Assembly (NCBI GenBank): GCA_029339195.1
Contig: JAPTJF010000145.1
Coordinates: 62,001 to 126,000, forward strand
Reading direction: 5' to 3'
Source of the DNA: Micractinium sp. NFX-FRZ
Taxonomy: Eukaryota; Chlorophyta; Trebouxiophyceae; Chlorellales; Chlorellaceae
Length of the DNA: 64,000 nt
Shown: positions 23,193 to 34,914 of the stretch, piece after piece
Position numbering within the stretch: the stretch's first letter is position 1
How the letters are laid out: each line of letters starts with the position of its first letter
Translations under genes and position numbers: made by a program
The notes under the pieces: generated by a model
What the model was told of the DNA's origin: nothing
What the model saw: the letters and a program-made list of their open reading frames with translations, nothing else
Databases searched by the model: none

Positions 23193-24182
23193 CTGAGAGC
23201 AACAGACCGCGGGGAGGGGGGTGCACGTACGCGTCCAATGGTTGTTTTTCCCGGAGCTGTGAAGTGTAGTATGTGAGAGGGCTCACTCTTTCACCTGAGC
23301 GTATCAAGCTAGAGCTATCGGGGCCAGCCGTGCTAGGGGCTTCAAGGGTGTGTCGGAGAGTCAAATGCTTTCGAAAAGTGGTAGCCGAAGAGAGGTGCAA
23401 GCCGCAACGCCCGCCAGCGAAGCTGCACTCTTTCAATCAAGAGCGGAAGTTGGCCAAGACGTGGAGGCAGTAAAATCTGGGGAGTGTGCGCGATAGTAGC
23501 TGCAGGCGGCGAATCAAGCGTGCTCGCGCGCCGCAAGCCCGTTGCTGCACAGCACCTGCCTGCTCCCGCCGCCGCTGCCACACGCTGTGACCTGGCTGGC
23601 GCTGCACCGGGACTGCACCCGGGCGTCAACCCGGGCTTTGGACAGCCTGCCTTGATTCTGGCAGTCTTCGAGAGAATCTTGCGATAAGCTGGGTGTGGGT
23701 AGTGAATGTGAGCGGCGCGTCACCGACAATGACCCTCATGCAGCGGGCGCGCACAGGGAAGGCTGGGGCGCCTCAGCCAGAGCCGGCATGCAGCATGCGG
23801 CGGCTGCCAGCTTGTAGTTTCAATGAGCAATACTTGAAACCGCCAACTGGAACCGCCATAATGTGGTTTACGTGAATGGTGCCAGCAAGAAGCGGCTGAG
23901 GCGGGGGCGTGTCGCTTGTTGGGCCGCAAGGCGGCTTGCCCATGCTGCCCTCTCCTGTACAGCCCATTCATTCCTCTAGTGTGCATGCGCACGCACCTGT
24001 TATAGGGTGACTTCCCCGCGTCAGGCCAAGCCCAATTACAGGCCGAGGTCTATCAACAAGCTCGTCCGATGTGCTGCCTGGCGGCTGCCGCCGCGGCAGC
24101 CTAGAGCGGGCAGGCCCCATGCTGGCCTGTGCGCAACAACACACTCCACCGCATCGTTCACTGTTGTGATTTGTTTTTCTAA
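23193..24182. other. Divergent upstream region with unresolved first exon(s)
   Basis: This region should hold the missing 5' exon(s) of the minus-strand gene and the promoter of the plus-strand MYND gene. One candidate first exon is an ATG at 23436 with a good TCAG|GTGAAAG donor, but its phase does not match the exon at 23192. I could not settle it. Confidence 0.4.
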
Positions 24183-27100
24183 ATGTCTCGTCGGTGCCTG
24201 GAGCTGCTTGAATACCTCAGCCACGAGCTTGTGGGCCCAGAGGTGAATAACGACCAGCACGCCGGGTGCCTGCTGGAAGCCGCTGAAGAGCTCGCTTCAT
24301 TCGTCGATGGATTGAGTGCTACAGAAGAGAGCGAGCTACCAGGGCCACAGGTGAGCGCCGCTTCCGGCGACTTGCTGCCGGCTGGATGCCACTTTGCAGG
24401 AGCAGGCGGCACGCTCCAGCCGATCAGGGGTGCAAACTCGGCTTAGCCAGAGCCCCGGAAGTCCCCCCCCACCACCACCCACCCACTTGCAGGCATGTCC
24501 TGGCGGTGGCGGAGGCGGTGGCGGCACTGAACCTCGCTTACAAGGTAGGCGACGTGTCGCCTTGGTCTGGCGCGCTGCTGCTACGTGCTGCCTGCACGGC
24601 GCTGTATGCAGCGGCGGGGCTGGGACTGCGGCTGCGGCTAGCACCCAGAGAAGCGCGCCGCCTGGCAGATGCCTGCCAGCTGCCGCTAGAGGCGGGCACG
24701 CATGTGCTGGAGCGGCGGCTGAAAATGGCACGACTGATGGCAGCAAGCGGGCCGCTTGAAATGCGGCAGGGGTATTGGATGCAAGTTATTGACCAAGCCG
24801 GGCATCAGCTCATGGCACTTGTCTCAGGCATGTGCATGCTGCGTGCCAACACCCCCCAGCATGCGGCAGCCTCAGCCTTTGCCAGCACCACTGCCAGGCC
24901 GGAAATCTTGCTGCCCTGGCTGCGCACTATAATGGCAGCACTGACGGAGGCATCTGCTGCACTAAAACGTAAGCAGCTGCCAACCTGCTGTCTGCCTGCT
25001 TCTCGGCCCGCCTGCCGGCTGCCTGCCTGCCGTTTGGTTAAGTTCTGCCTGCCTGCTGTTCGGCCCACCTGTCAACCTGCCTGCCTGCCTGCCCGTCCGT
25101 TCAAGCTGCCCGAGCCGGTACTGTCTGCTCATCTCACATGCACTGCTCAAATCGACTGTTTTCCTGCCTGGGTGCCGCCCTGCCTCATGCAGAGCCAGTC
25201 ACTGTAGAAGACATGCACAATGTGAGCCTTCTTCTTGGCACAGTGCTCAATGACAGCGCTTACTCCAGCCACGCAGCTGAGCTGGCTTCCCAGACGGACA
25301 TGCCAGACGCCACCGTTGTGTTCCTACTCGACTGCTGCCTGCCAGCACTCGCGGCCAGCGCTGCGGCGGGCACACTGCTGATGCAGCAGTCAGGCAGCGC
25401 GCCAGACCTCACAACTCTGGATGAACTGGAAGGGGCGCTCTGCGGCACGAAGTTAGGGCTGGCAGAAGCTGCCTGGCGGCGCATGCACCAGCCGGGTGCA
25501 GCGGCAGTTGTGCAGCAGGCGGCTGGCATCTTAGTAGCGCTCCCGCTGGGGGAGCCAGAGCTAGACAATGCTGCCAGCCTCCACCCGACCTTCAGCACTG
25601 GCATCCGGCTTCTGAGCTTCGTGGCCCGGGCGTGCCTGCAGCCGTTCGCTGGCTTCTGCCCCTGGCATGCGGGCGCAACTGGCGCGGCGGCCCAGGCGGC
25701 TGACAGCTGGCAGGGCAGCAGCGAGCAGCTGGAGGCAGCTTGGGCACTGGTGGAGGTTGTGCCGCGCGCAGCGGTGGCGATTCGGGGCATGGCGGCTGAC
25801 GGCGCCTGCAACCAGCAAACCCTGGCAACCGTCCTTTCTCACTTCACGACAGCCCTGTCCGCAGCTGGCTGCCTGCGCTCCTGCCTCGCCACGCCAGCGC
25901 GGCTGGCAGCCTGGGCGGCAGCTTGCGAGGCAGGGCTGCGCTTGCAGCCAGTGCTAAGGGAGTTGCACATGCGTTGGCAGCCTGAGGTGGGGGGCAGCCC
26001 GGGAATTTTGAGGCTGCCTCAAGAGCTGGCAACGCAGCTGATCCGCATGCTGTGCCACTACATGCCTGCTTCTGCTGTGGAAAGCAGCCGTGCGCCAGAG
26101 CATGGCAGCGACAGCAGCGCAGCAGCAGCAGCAGCAGCGGCTGATGCCGCGTTGGCAGCAGTGCCAGCCGAAGCTGAGCTGGCGTCGCAGATGTGGCAGC
26201 TGCACAGCACCCTCTGCCGGCTGCTGCACTGGCTGGCAGCCGACTGCAGGCAGCAGCCGACGGCATCGGCTCCAGACACCAGAGTCGGGGACAACATGCT
26301 GCTGCTGCAAGGCAGCCTGCACCGCGTGTTTCTGCGGGCTCACGGCCTGCTGCAGACCACTGGGCAGGCTCGGGAGCAGGCAGCGGCCAGCGGGGCGCAG
26401 GGGCCCAGGTGCGCCTGGCGCAGGACGGGCACACCGCGGCGCACAGCGGCAGGCTGTGGCTGCAGCGACAGCCAGGCAGCGTTGCAGCGCCCTGTAGCGC
26501 ACCAATTGTGCCACTTTTGCATGACATGCCTGCCCTGCCTGCCCACCGGGTTGCCCACCTGCAGGCCTGCCCCCGCGCTGCGGGCGCTGTGTGCCGCCCA
26601 CCTGGCTGCCCTGGAGGCCACGGCACCCCTGGTGGTCGGCGCTGCGCTGATGTGCTGCAGCCACCCTGCATGCCCCGCCAAGCCCGCTGCGTTTGCTCAG
26701 GACGTGGTGTACAGCATGCTGCTGGTGGCTGCGGATTGCCCCTGGGTGCTCGGAAGCCGCGCCTTCATGAAGCCCCTGCAGCAGGCTCTGTGCACGGTGC
26801 GTGGGTGGGCAGACGGCGGTGGCTGCTGGCTGCTTCTTGCTCAACTGCCACTGCCCAGGCAAACTGCTCTCTTCGAGCAGGCGAAGGTGCCATGCGTGTT
26901 GGCTGCTGCCCGTTGTCAGTGCATCACCACCATTCCCCCCACCTCACGCCTGCTGGCACCGCCTGCCTCTTCCTTCCTGTTCACTGCAGGACGGCCTGGG
27001 TGAGCAGCTGCCAGCGTCAGTCCAGTGTGACCTGCATAGCCGGCTGCTGCGCGCAGCCAAGGATCTGCCGCGCCTGGCAGCGGGTCTGGGCAGCTCCGGG

Positions 27101-27935
27101 CTGCTGCGGGATGCTGTGTTTGTTTCCCTCGAAGCAGAGCAGCATACAGGAGGCCGGCTCACTCAGGTGTGCCCTGCTTGCTGTTTGGGCATATGCAGTG
27201 TAGTGCGCAGTAGGGGGACTTGCAGAGCAGCACTGTGTCGTCGTTGCCTGTGCTGCCACAACCTACGAGTTGCAGTGCTGGCTTGGCAGTCACATCACTG
27301 GCCCAGGCTGCCGTGGCGTTTTGCCTGCCAACTCGTGAGCCTCAAGGCTCCTCTCTGTGCTGCCTTCACTGCAGGCCTGTGAAGTTGCTGGCGTGCTCTG
27401 GCACGCTGCACGGGCAGCAGGCCGTGAGCACAGCGCAGCAGACGGGGGTGAGGGCGCCACCTCAGTGCCAGCGGGGCGGCAGCTGTTAGCGGCAGCCTCC
27501 CGGCTACAAGCGGCCACAGAGAAGCTGTTTGTCCTTGCTGGCAGCGGTGCTGACATCAGCAGGTCGGGTGGGGCGGGCCAGGCTGTGAGCGTACCTCTTG
27601 CCAGGTGCCTGTTCGACTTTCTGGATGCAGCAAAGCACACAGCCGCCCTGCTGCAGCGGCACTGGGAGGTGGCGGCAGATGCAGCGGCGGCGACCGAGCT
27701 GGCAACCGCGGCCGCTGCCCGCAGCTGCGCGTACCTGCGCTGCGGCAATGTCGGCCTGGAGGGCGGCCCGGCGGCGGGGCAGGGCCACAGCTGCAAGCGC
27801 TGCAGCTCCTGCCGGGTGGCATACTACTGCGGCACCGCCTGCTCGCACGCCGACTGGACGAGGGCGGGGCACAAGGCGGCATGCAAGGCGCTGGCAGAGG
27901 CACGGTTGGCGCCTGCCGGCAGCGGCGCAGGGTGA
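24183..27935 (+). CDS. Large MYND zinc-finger protein
   Basis: Exons 24183-24350, 24428-24968, 25193-26408, 26565-26796, 26990-27166 and 27375-27935 give about 964 aa. Most of the protein is Ala/Leu-rich helical sequence with no motif I recognise. The last exon ends in a MYND finger at about 920-955: CAYLRC, then CKRCSSCRVAYYC, C and HKAAC, a full zinc-ligand set. Such fingers mediate protein contacts; many green-algal MYND proteins have no known function. Two joins are uncertain. The strongest acceptor for exon 2 (TTGCAG at 24492) is out of phase with exon 1, so I used a weaker CAG at 24427. The 156-nt intron 26409-26564 has no stop and a length divisible by three, so it might be exon. The start is the first ATG of a clean helical N-terminus. 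Confidence 0.7.
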
Positions 27936-28482
27936 CCGCACTTGGCGCCGGTCTGAGCAAATGAATGCTCTAAACTGTATAGCGTTGCTCTGCATGTGTG
28001 CTGATGTGCTCTTCCACACATGTTGTGCCACGGTCTTGCAAGTTTCTGAGAGTGGCAGCAACAAGGTGGGAGCATTTTGAGTGCGGCGGTGCGCCGCTGC
28101 GGTGTCCCGCCTGCTGTAGCAGGGGTGCCCGCGCTCAGGGGTCCCCGTGATGTACGCCCTTGGCCGCGCTCCGTCTTTTTGGTACATAATCATCCCAGGC
28201 ACCTCCTTATATCTCGCAGTGACCAGAAAGCGGCCACAAGCGACTGGGCCAAGTGTCGCTTGCGTGGCGAGTTGTGCAGGTCCTGTGGGGTCTTCACCAT
28301 ACGGTGGCACATGAATTGCATTTAGATTGCGCGTCTTTTGTTTCCGGTACTCACGGCTGTGCGTCCACCCAGCCTTCCCCAATGGCAGCGCTGCCGGGAG
28401 GCAGAAAGCGTAGCCGCAGCGCCTGACCCTCTGGCATCTCACACACGCAGTAGCGCAATCACGCGCCGCCCACCAGCCCGCT
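27936..28482 (+). other. Intergenic region
   Basis: This 547-bp gap between two plus-strand genes holds the 3' UTR of the MYND gene and the promoter and 5' UTR of the glycosyltransferase gene. No exact TGTAA follows the MYND stop. I see nothing else in it. Confidence 0.5.
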
Positions 28483-31400
28483 ATGAAGCTGCGCACCCAG
28501 CGGCGGGGGTTCCCCACCGCTGCCGCCGCCGCCGGCTTTGCCGCCGGCGTGGCTTGTGCCCTGCTCCTGCTGGTGGGCCACCAACAGCACAGCGAGGCCC
28601 ACGCTCACGCCAGCAGCAGCCACTCGCTGCCGGGCGACCTGCCAGGCAGCGACAGCAGCGGCCTGACGGGAGCAGCAGATCAGCAGACGCACGCTGCCAG
28701 CGCGCAGCATGCTGCAGCAGATCAGCAGACGCAGCAACCTCAACAGCAGCAATCGACAGTGGAGCAGCAGCAGGCGGCAGCGGCAGCGGAGCAGCAGGGG
28801 CAGGTGCAGGAGCAGGCGGTGCTGGGCGGCCCAGCCCCGCTGCCCGACCTCGACGCCATCCCCCACCTCTTTGTCAGCTTTGGCAACGCAGCCTACTTTG
28901 AGCTGGCCCACAACTGGGCCAAGGGCATCCAGGACACCGGCTCCCCCTACCTGATAGCCGCGTTTGACGACAAGCTCATGCAGCTGTGCGAGACCCACCG
29001 CCTACCCTGCACCCGCGTGGACCTGGGCGGGGTGGACGCAGACAACTTCCGGGGCGACTTCCGCGCCTTCCGAGCCATGGGCGCCGTCAAGGTGTGTGGG
29101 GTGGGCATGCCGTGCTTGAGGTGGAGGGTGGTCATGCTCTGCATGCTGTGAGGCTGCGCAGACAACTTCCGGGGCGACTTCCAACCCCTCCACAACAGGT
29201 TGAGAGTGTGTGGGCACCCTGCTGGAGCAGCACCCATAGCTGCCTGCCCCCGGCGACTTGCTCCTGACACGACACCAATCTTTCTGCTTCCTTCTTCATT
29301 TCTGCTTCCTTCTTCAATGTTTCCTTCTTCAATCATTCCTTCCTTCTTCCCTTCTTCAACAGGTCGAGTTTGTGGCCAAGCTGCTGGAGCAGCACCCAAA
29401 GCTGCCGCTTGTGATGGTGGCCGACACAGACACCGTGTGGCTGCGTGAACCGTGGACCTACTTTGAGCAGCGCCCCCAGGCCGAGTTCTTCATCTCAACC
29501 GACTGCCTCAGCTTGCGGGTGGGTGGGTGGCGCTGGCGGGTGGCTCCCAGCGCAGGCGACGGTTAAGGGTGGGTGCGAGGCATGCATGCGAGTGGGAGCC
29601 CTGCCTCGGCATGCGGCTGGGCGCCGCATCCCCCCTTGAGTCTTGCGTGCGTGTTTGGGCTGACAGCCAGCCCATGTTTGTTGCAAAGGTCCATGCTGTG
29701 CATGCCTCGCCCGCTGCTGCCCTGCCTCGCAGGTGGAGGACGAGTGGAAGGAGCGCAACGACGAGCCGCGCTGTGGTCACATCCCAGGGAACGGATAGTG
29801 AGTGCGGCCTTGGGTCGTGCGTGTGTGGGTGTGGGCAGTTTTTGCAGTAGCGCACACCCACACGCGTTGCAGCGGTGTGCAGTTTAATGGCTGGGCACTG
29901 GGAACACTGGGTGGCTGGGCTACAGCGGACAGAGTGCACAGCTGTGCAGGGCCGCTGGCCCATCATGTCAGCAGCTCTCGCCGCAACACTTAAGCAACAC
30001 GCTCTGTGCCCTTGCTCACCCCCGCCTCTGCAGCGGCCGCGCCTTCAACACCGGCATGTTTGCGGCGCGCAACACCCCCGCCGCCCGCGCCTTTTTGCGA
30101 GGCTGGGCCGACATGCTGACCGACCCCAAGCGGGAGCGCCACACGGACCCGGCGCACCGCGGGGTGGACGATCAGATGGCGCTCAATGTGCTGGCCAACG
30201 AGGGCGACATTGTCGGCGTGGGGCCAGGTGGGTGTCCTTAGGTCTTTTTGTGGAGACAAGGTGGTGTGGTGGGTGGGCAGGCAGGTGGGTGGGGTCTCTG
30301 GTGCTGTCCGTTGAGAGGGAGCTTTAGATCGATGGGTGCACGACCGTGGGCGCACGGCCTGCTGGCTGACAGGGCAGTGCTTGTGGGTGTGGCTCCTGGA
30401 TAACGGACGGTTTACGTGTGAGGGTTCACATGGTGGGGGACTGCTGCCAGGCTCTTGACTTCAATCACAAGTGCTGTTTTCCCCTGCTGCAGAGGACCCG
30501 CGCGCGATCCTCATCTACAACCGCACCCTGCGCACCCAGTCCCTCCCCGTCTCCCTCTTCTCAAACGGGCACGTCGCCTTTGTGCAGCGCACACCCTGGC
30601 TGTGAGTGGGCGGTGCCTGGTGGGTCAATGGCGGGGTGCGGAGTCGAAATTGATGTCAGCGCCGGCTCCTTAGGCTGTGTGCTGGTGTGGCTGGGTGAAA
30701 AGAAAAGGGGCCGCAATGGCGCTGCCTGGGTTTCGTGCTTGCTGCCCTGGCTGTGCACCCTGCCTGCCTTGTTTGAAACCTCCCCGCCCACACCCTACTG
30801 CCCTCCCCTGCAGGCGCGGCATCTCCCCCATCGTCATCCACGTCACCTTCCAGCGCTGGGCGGGGGCGGGCAAGAAGGCGCGGCTTCGGGAGTTTGGGCT
30901 GTGGCGCATGGACCCGCCAGAGTACTACGGGGCCGTTGCCAGCAGCGGTGAGGGCCTCTCTTTTCTTCTGCTTACAAGCTCTGGCACAGTAGTAGTTTAA
31001 GTTGGGGGGTGTGGGGGTCTGGGCACGCGTGCAGCAGTCCCGGGGGGCTAGCAGGAAGCTACCACCTGAGGCAGCAGTGGGTGCTGGGGCTGAGGCTGGG
31101 GCGGGGGAATGAGCTGGGGATGGGGCTGCACATGGGGCCACAACCGGCGGCAGTAGTGTGTGCTGCGTGAGGCCATGCTGGGCCCACGCTGGGGCCACCC
31201 TGGCTGTGCTAGGGCAGCTGGGGCAGTGGGCAGTTGAAAACAGATCTTCAGCCCGCATGTTTGTCAGACACATGCAGTGACGAGCCCCCGTCCTGACCCT
31301 CGCTGCTCCGCAACGCTCCCGCTGCAGTGACAGAGACACACAAAGGCGGCAGCAGCACAGGCATGGTGGCCGGGGGCGCTGCCGTCGCTGCAATGGAGGC

Positions 31401-34400
31401 GGGGGGCGGGGGCGTGCCGGGCGCGCCGCGCTTTGCGCTGCGCCTGCTGACGTACACCAACGATGTGCGGCAGTTTATAGACGAGCAGGAGAAGGAGCGG
31501 TATGGCGGCAGCGGGCACGGCATGCCACTGATGGAGAAGAACTGGGCGGGGATGAGCTACCAGCTGCAGGCGATACGGTGAGCTGTGCGGCGGCACGCTG
31601 TGCTGTGCTGCACACCTTCCCAGACTTGACCGCTGCCCAGCCCTCGCTCCGGACGTACATGCCCACCGAAGCGGCGCCCGTATGGCGGTGCCACGATGCG
31701 CTTGCGGCTGGGGGTGCAGGCTGAACCACACAGTGGCCTCCCCTTGGCCTTGGATCCCCCTCTCTCTCTCTCCCTCACCCACACCCTCACACGCACACCC
31801 ATGCCCACTGCTGCCCTGCCTGTGCACCAGGGATGCGCTGGCTGCTGGGCGCATGCTGAACCGCACGTTGGCGCTGCCCGAGATGTGGTGCTGGTGCGAC
31901 TACGATGAGCACCCGCTGCTGCTGGACTCCTGCCGCATCCGGTGGGCTGCTGGGAGGTTGGCTGTGAGACATGCATGCTGGTGCATTGTGAAACATGCAT
32001 TGTGAACATGCATTGTGAAACATGCATGTTGGTGATGCATGCGACAGTGAGTGTGGGAGGGCTATAACAAACATGCATGCCACAGGGGCTGCAAGGGTTT
32101 GGGGGACCATGGGCACCCACTGCTGCGGGATGTGTGCCGCATGCTGTGGGCATGATGAGGCAGGGTTGGCGACAGGGAGGCCTGCGCCTGCTTTGCCTGC
32201 TGACGCGTGCCTGCTCGAGCGTGCCTCTGCTCGCTGGTCCGACTCCCTGGCCTCTGCCTGCCTGCGGGGGCAGGACATGCAGCTACTTTCATGTGCCCCC
32301 TCAACTTCCTGATCCCCCGTGGGCCGGAAGTATCACCGCTGTGCTCTCTTACCGACGTATGGCTCTGTGCCCCTCGGATGCCTGCAGGGGCACCGACTTG
32401 GAGCTTCCGTTCAGGTGCCCCCTCGACTTCCTGCTCCCCGTGGGCCAGCTGGACCACGCGGGCATGCCGTACCGCCTGGCCGGCTTCCTGCAGCACCCAC
32501 AGGTCAGCCCAGTCTAGTGGCGGTATAGCGGTACAGTGTAGCCCTGTGACTTTCCAGCTGTCCTCTCGTTCTCTGGCATGACATAACATGGGAGTCAGCC
32601 TGCTGGATTACCGCAAGGGGAGGAGGACGGGGTGCCAGCGTGGGGCGGGGGCCGGGATGCCACGTGGCAGGGCGGGGGAGGCGCGCCACGTGGCAGGGTG
32701 TGTGCACACTTTCGGTTCAGCAGCGGGGCGCCATCCCGCGTGCCAGGTTGTGGGCAGAGGAGTGGCAGCACAGGACTGCAGGGGGGGCGATGGGACACAG
32801 CCACCTTGTGCTTGGCTGTCGAAACAGCTGCTGACTGCTGCAGGCTGGCAGCTCGCTGCCTGACGGCGCCTGTGCGCCTGCCGGCTGCCAGTCAGCTCGG
32901 CCCGGCCTTGGCGCAACACACTTGCACAGCCCCCCGCTTGCCACACGCCTGGTTCCGAGTAATGCTCCCCATCCTGTGAACTCCTAACTACACACCGTCT
33001 CGCCCTGTGGCCCGCAGGTGCCCGCCACGCTGCGCAAGAGCCGGTCGGTGCTGCAAATCGCAGAGGCGAGGTCCGGGACGCCGCACCCAGTGCCAGCCCA
33101 CACGATGGGGCACGCGGCCACCATCTGGCCGGGAATCCTCGAGGCAGAGCTGCTGCAAGCGGTGAAGCCCGTGGATCACGCAGCGGTGCTGGCGTTGAGG
33201 TGGGCCGGGCTGGGGGAACGTTGGCTTGCCTGTGAGCAGCACCCGCTCACCGACACCACCACCACAAGTTCACCCAGGGGGCGCTGCTCTGGCCTTGAGC
33301 GCTCTTGTCGGATTGTGTGCCCCTAGAGCAAAATTCCGGCTGCTCAGGGAGGACCTCAGGGGAGGTGCCTCCTTCTCAAAGAGTCCTGGCTGGTTTGAGG
33401 GCAGATTAGGGGAGGCCTCCCTGCCCATAACCGGCCTGCCTGCCTTCCTCCCTGCCCTAATACGGTTGGGAGGCCTCCCTGCCCCTCATGGGCGCGCCCG
33501 CCCGCCCGCCTCCCTCCCTCGACCCGGCCCGCCCTTCGCCTGCCCCTCCCCTGCCCTGCAGGGGGCGCGTGCCCGGCTTCCTTGGAGGCTTCCAGGAGCG
33601 GGCGGCAGCCGAGACGTTTGACAAGCAGTTCAAGCAAGCGGTGCTGGACTGGGGGGACACCCCCTTCTGGTGGTGAGTAGGAGGAGGGATGTCTATGGTG
33701 TGGCCTGGGCAGGAGCAGGAGCAAGGGCGCGCCCCTCTGGTGGTGGTGCACCAACAATGGGGCGCTGGGATTGGGGCCAATGCCCTGTTCGAGGAGGGCA
33801 TGTTGGGCTGTGGTGGCGGGCCCCGGAAGTGCTGGACTGGGGGGGGGCCGGGGGGGGAAGACATGCTCTTCTGCCCTGGTGAGCTCCAAGTGCTGCGCTT
33901 GTGGTCAGTAGGACCTATGCTGTGCTCATCATGAGCTCTTGCACCTGCTTGTTTGGGCCCGTGCCAGCACCGCCACCAGAGCGCTTCACGACAGGGCCAC
34001 CTCCCTCACGCCCCGCCCCGCCCCGCTGCCCCGTGCTGCGCCACGTCATGTTTCAGCGCCCTCCTTCCCAGGTGCTCGGAAACCTGGCATCTTTATCGCG
34101 AGTTTCGTTGCGGATTAGAAAGATGTAAAGCAAACAAAAAGCAAAGTCATGCCCCGCCCGCCCCCGCCCCCGCCCCTGCAGCTGCTTCACCTGGGGGGAC
34201 GCGGATCAGGAGCACCGCAAACTGTACTATTCAATGCCGCCGCCGCTGGCAGGTAAGGGCAGGTGGGGGGCAGGTGGGCAAAGCACGTCCAGTCGTGTCT
34301 TAAGCGGTCATGGCATGCCCCCCGGCATGCGGGCCGGCACAAGCTGGACAAGGGATGGTTGGCTGCTGGTGTGCGGCAGTGCTCGTTCATTGGGCAGCTG

Positions 34401-34686
34401 CCCTGGTGGACCCCTCTGCCGGAACGATTTGTGGCTCTTCACCTGGCCCAGCCGCGCATTGACAACCCTCCCGTCGCGTGTGCTGTGCCCCAACTCCGCA
34501 GACGGGTGGAAGCCGTGGCAGGCTCCGCAGCTGGCGCTGCCGCCCTGGTGTGACCAGGTCAGCACCAAGCACGGCAATCGTGACTTCATGCTGCTGCCGC
34601 AGCACCCGTGCAACTTCTTGCGCAACTCCACAGCGGCGGCGCTGGCGGCAGTGGGAGCCGCCGGCGGCATACAACTCCATGTATAG
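28483..34686 (+). CDS. XEG113-like GT77 arabinosyltransferase, type II Golgi protein
   Basis: Thirteen exons: 28483-29091, 29363-29518, 29733-29797, 30034-30227, 30493-30601, 30814-30947, 31328-31577, 31831-31941, 32388-32502, 33018-33199, 33562-33672, 34182-34252 and 34502-34686. They give 763 aa in phase. A signal anchor lies at about residues 8-32, then a Gln-rich stem, then the nucleotide-diphospho-sugar transferase domain with VMVADTDTVWLREP (DxD about 224-226), GRAFNTGMFAARNT and GVDDQMALNVL. The second half has the blocks typical of plant XEG113/RRA-type proteins: AGRMLNRTLALPEMWCWCDYD, PFRCPLDFLLPVGQLD and FWCCFTWGDAD. Such enzymes add arabinose to hydroxyproline-rich glycoproteins in the Golgi. 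TGTAA lies 26 nt after the stop. The family call is firm; the exact linkage made is inference. Confidence 0.85.
29157..29246 (+). repeat. Fused copy of exon-1 and exon-2 edges in intron 1
   Basis: GCAGACAACTTCCGGGGCGA and the next five bases at 29158-29182 exactly repeat exon 1 at 29038-29062, offset by 120 bp. Directly after it, 29188-29245 repeats the acceptor and start of exon 2 at 29351-29406, including CAACAGGT and CTGCTGGAGCAGCACCC, with changes. The copy thus joins the edges of both exons inside one intron. Confidence 0.85.
32113..32328 (+). repeat. Copies of exon-8 3' edge and exon-9 5' edge in intron 8
   Basis: At 32113-32150, CACCCACTGCTGCGGGATGT and the following GCCGCATGCTGTGGGC repeat the end of exon 8 (CACCCGCTGCTGCTGGAC, then GCCGCATCCGGTGGGC). 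At about 32262-32325, GTGCCCCCTCAACTTCCTGA and CCCCGTGGGCC repeat exon 9 about 128 bp downstream. The copied acceptor is broken (GCGGGG for GCAGGG). Confidence 0.85.
33808..33870 (+). repeat. Decayed copy of exon-11 3' edge in intron 11
   Basis: AAGTGCTGGACTGGGGGGG followed by a diverged CTTCTG at about 33827-33872 repeats the exon 11 end GCGGTGCTGGACTGGGGGG, then CTTCTGG, at 33639-33670. Confidence 0.6.
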
Positions 34687-34711
34687 CCGACAGCGCTGTC
34701 GCCCGCTTAAA

Positions 34712-34716
34712 TGTAA
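34712..34716 (+). terminator. Putative TGTAA poly(A) signal
   Basis: An exact TGTAA lies 26 nt after the stop of the arabinosyltransferase-like gene, at a distance typical of chlorophyte 3' ends. Confidence 0.5.
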
Positions 34717-34836
34717 CAATGCGCCCGCCGCGGCTGCAAACCAACACTCAACTCAGAGGGGTGCATGAGATCGAGGTGCACTTTGCGCGCCGGAGGGCGT
34801 GGCTGCTACGGGATGTAGCCGCAGCTGGTGATCTTC

Positions 34837-34882
34837 CTGAACTTCGATGTCATTCTGGTTCTGAACTTCGATGTCATCCTGT
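34837..34882. repeat. 24-bp direct repeat, two copies
   Basis: CTGAACTTCGATGTCAT occurs at 34837 and 34861 in the short gap before the CCCH gene, probably in its 5' UTR or promoter. Confidence 0.8.
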
Positions 34883-34914
34883 CTGGGTCCTTATTGAAGC
34901 TGTAGTCCGTAGAT

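Noticed and set aside
33200..33561. Possible exon (AKFRLLREDLRGGASFSK) in intron 10 of the arabinosyltransferase gene
   Set aside because: A CCCTAG acceptor exists, but the frame runs into repeats of GGGAGGCCTCCCTGCC with no donor in phase. Direct joining of 33199 to 33562 keeps the frame.
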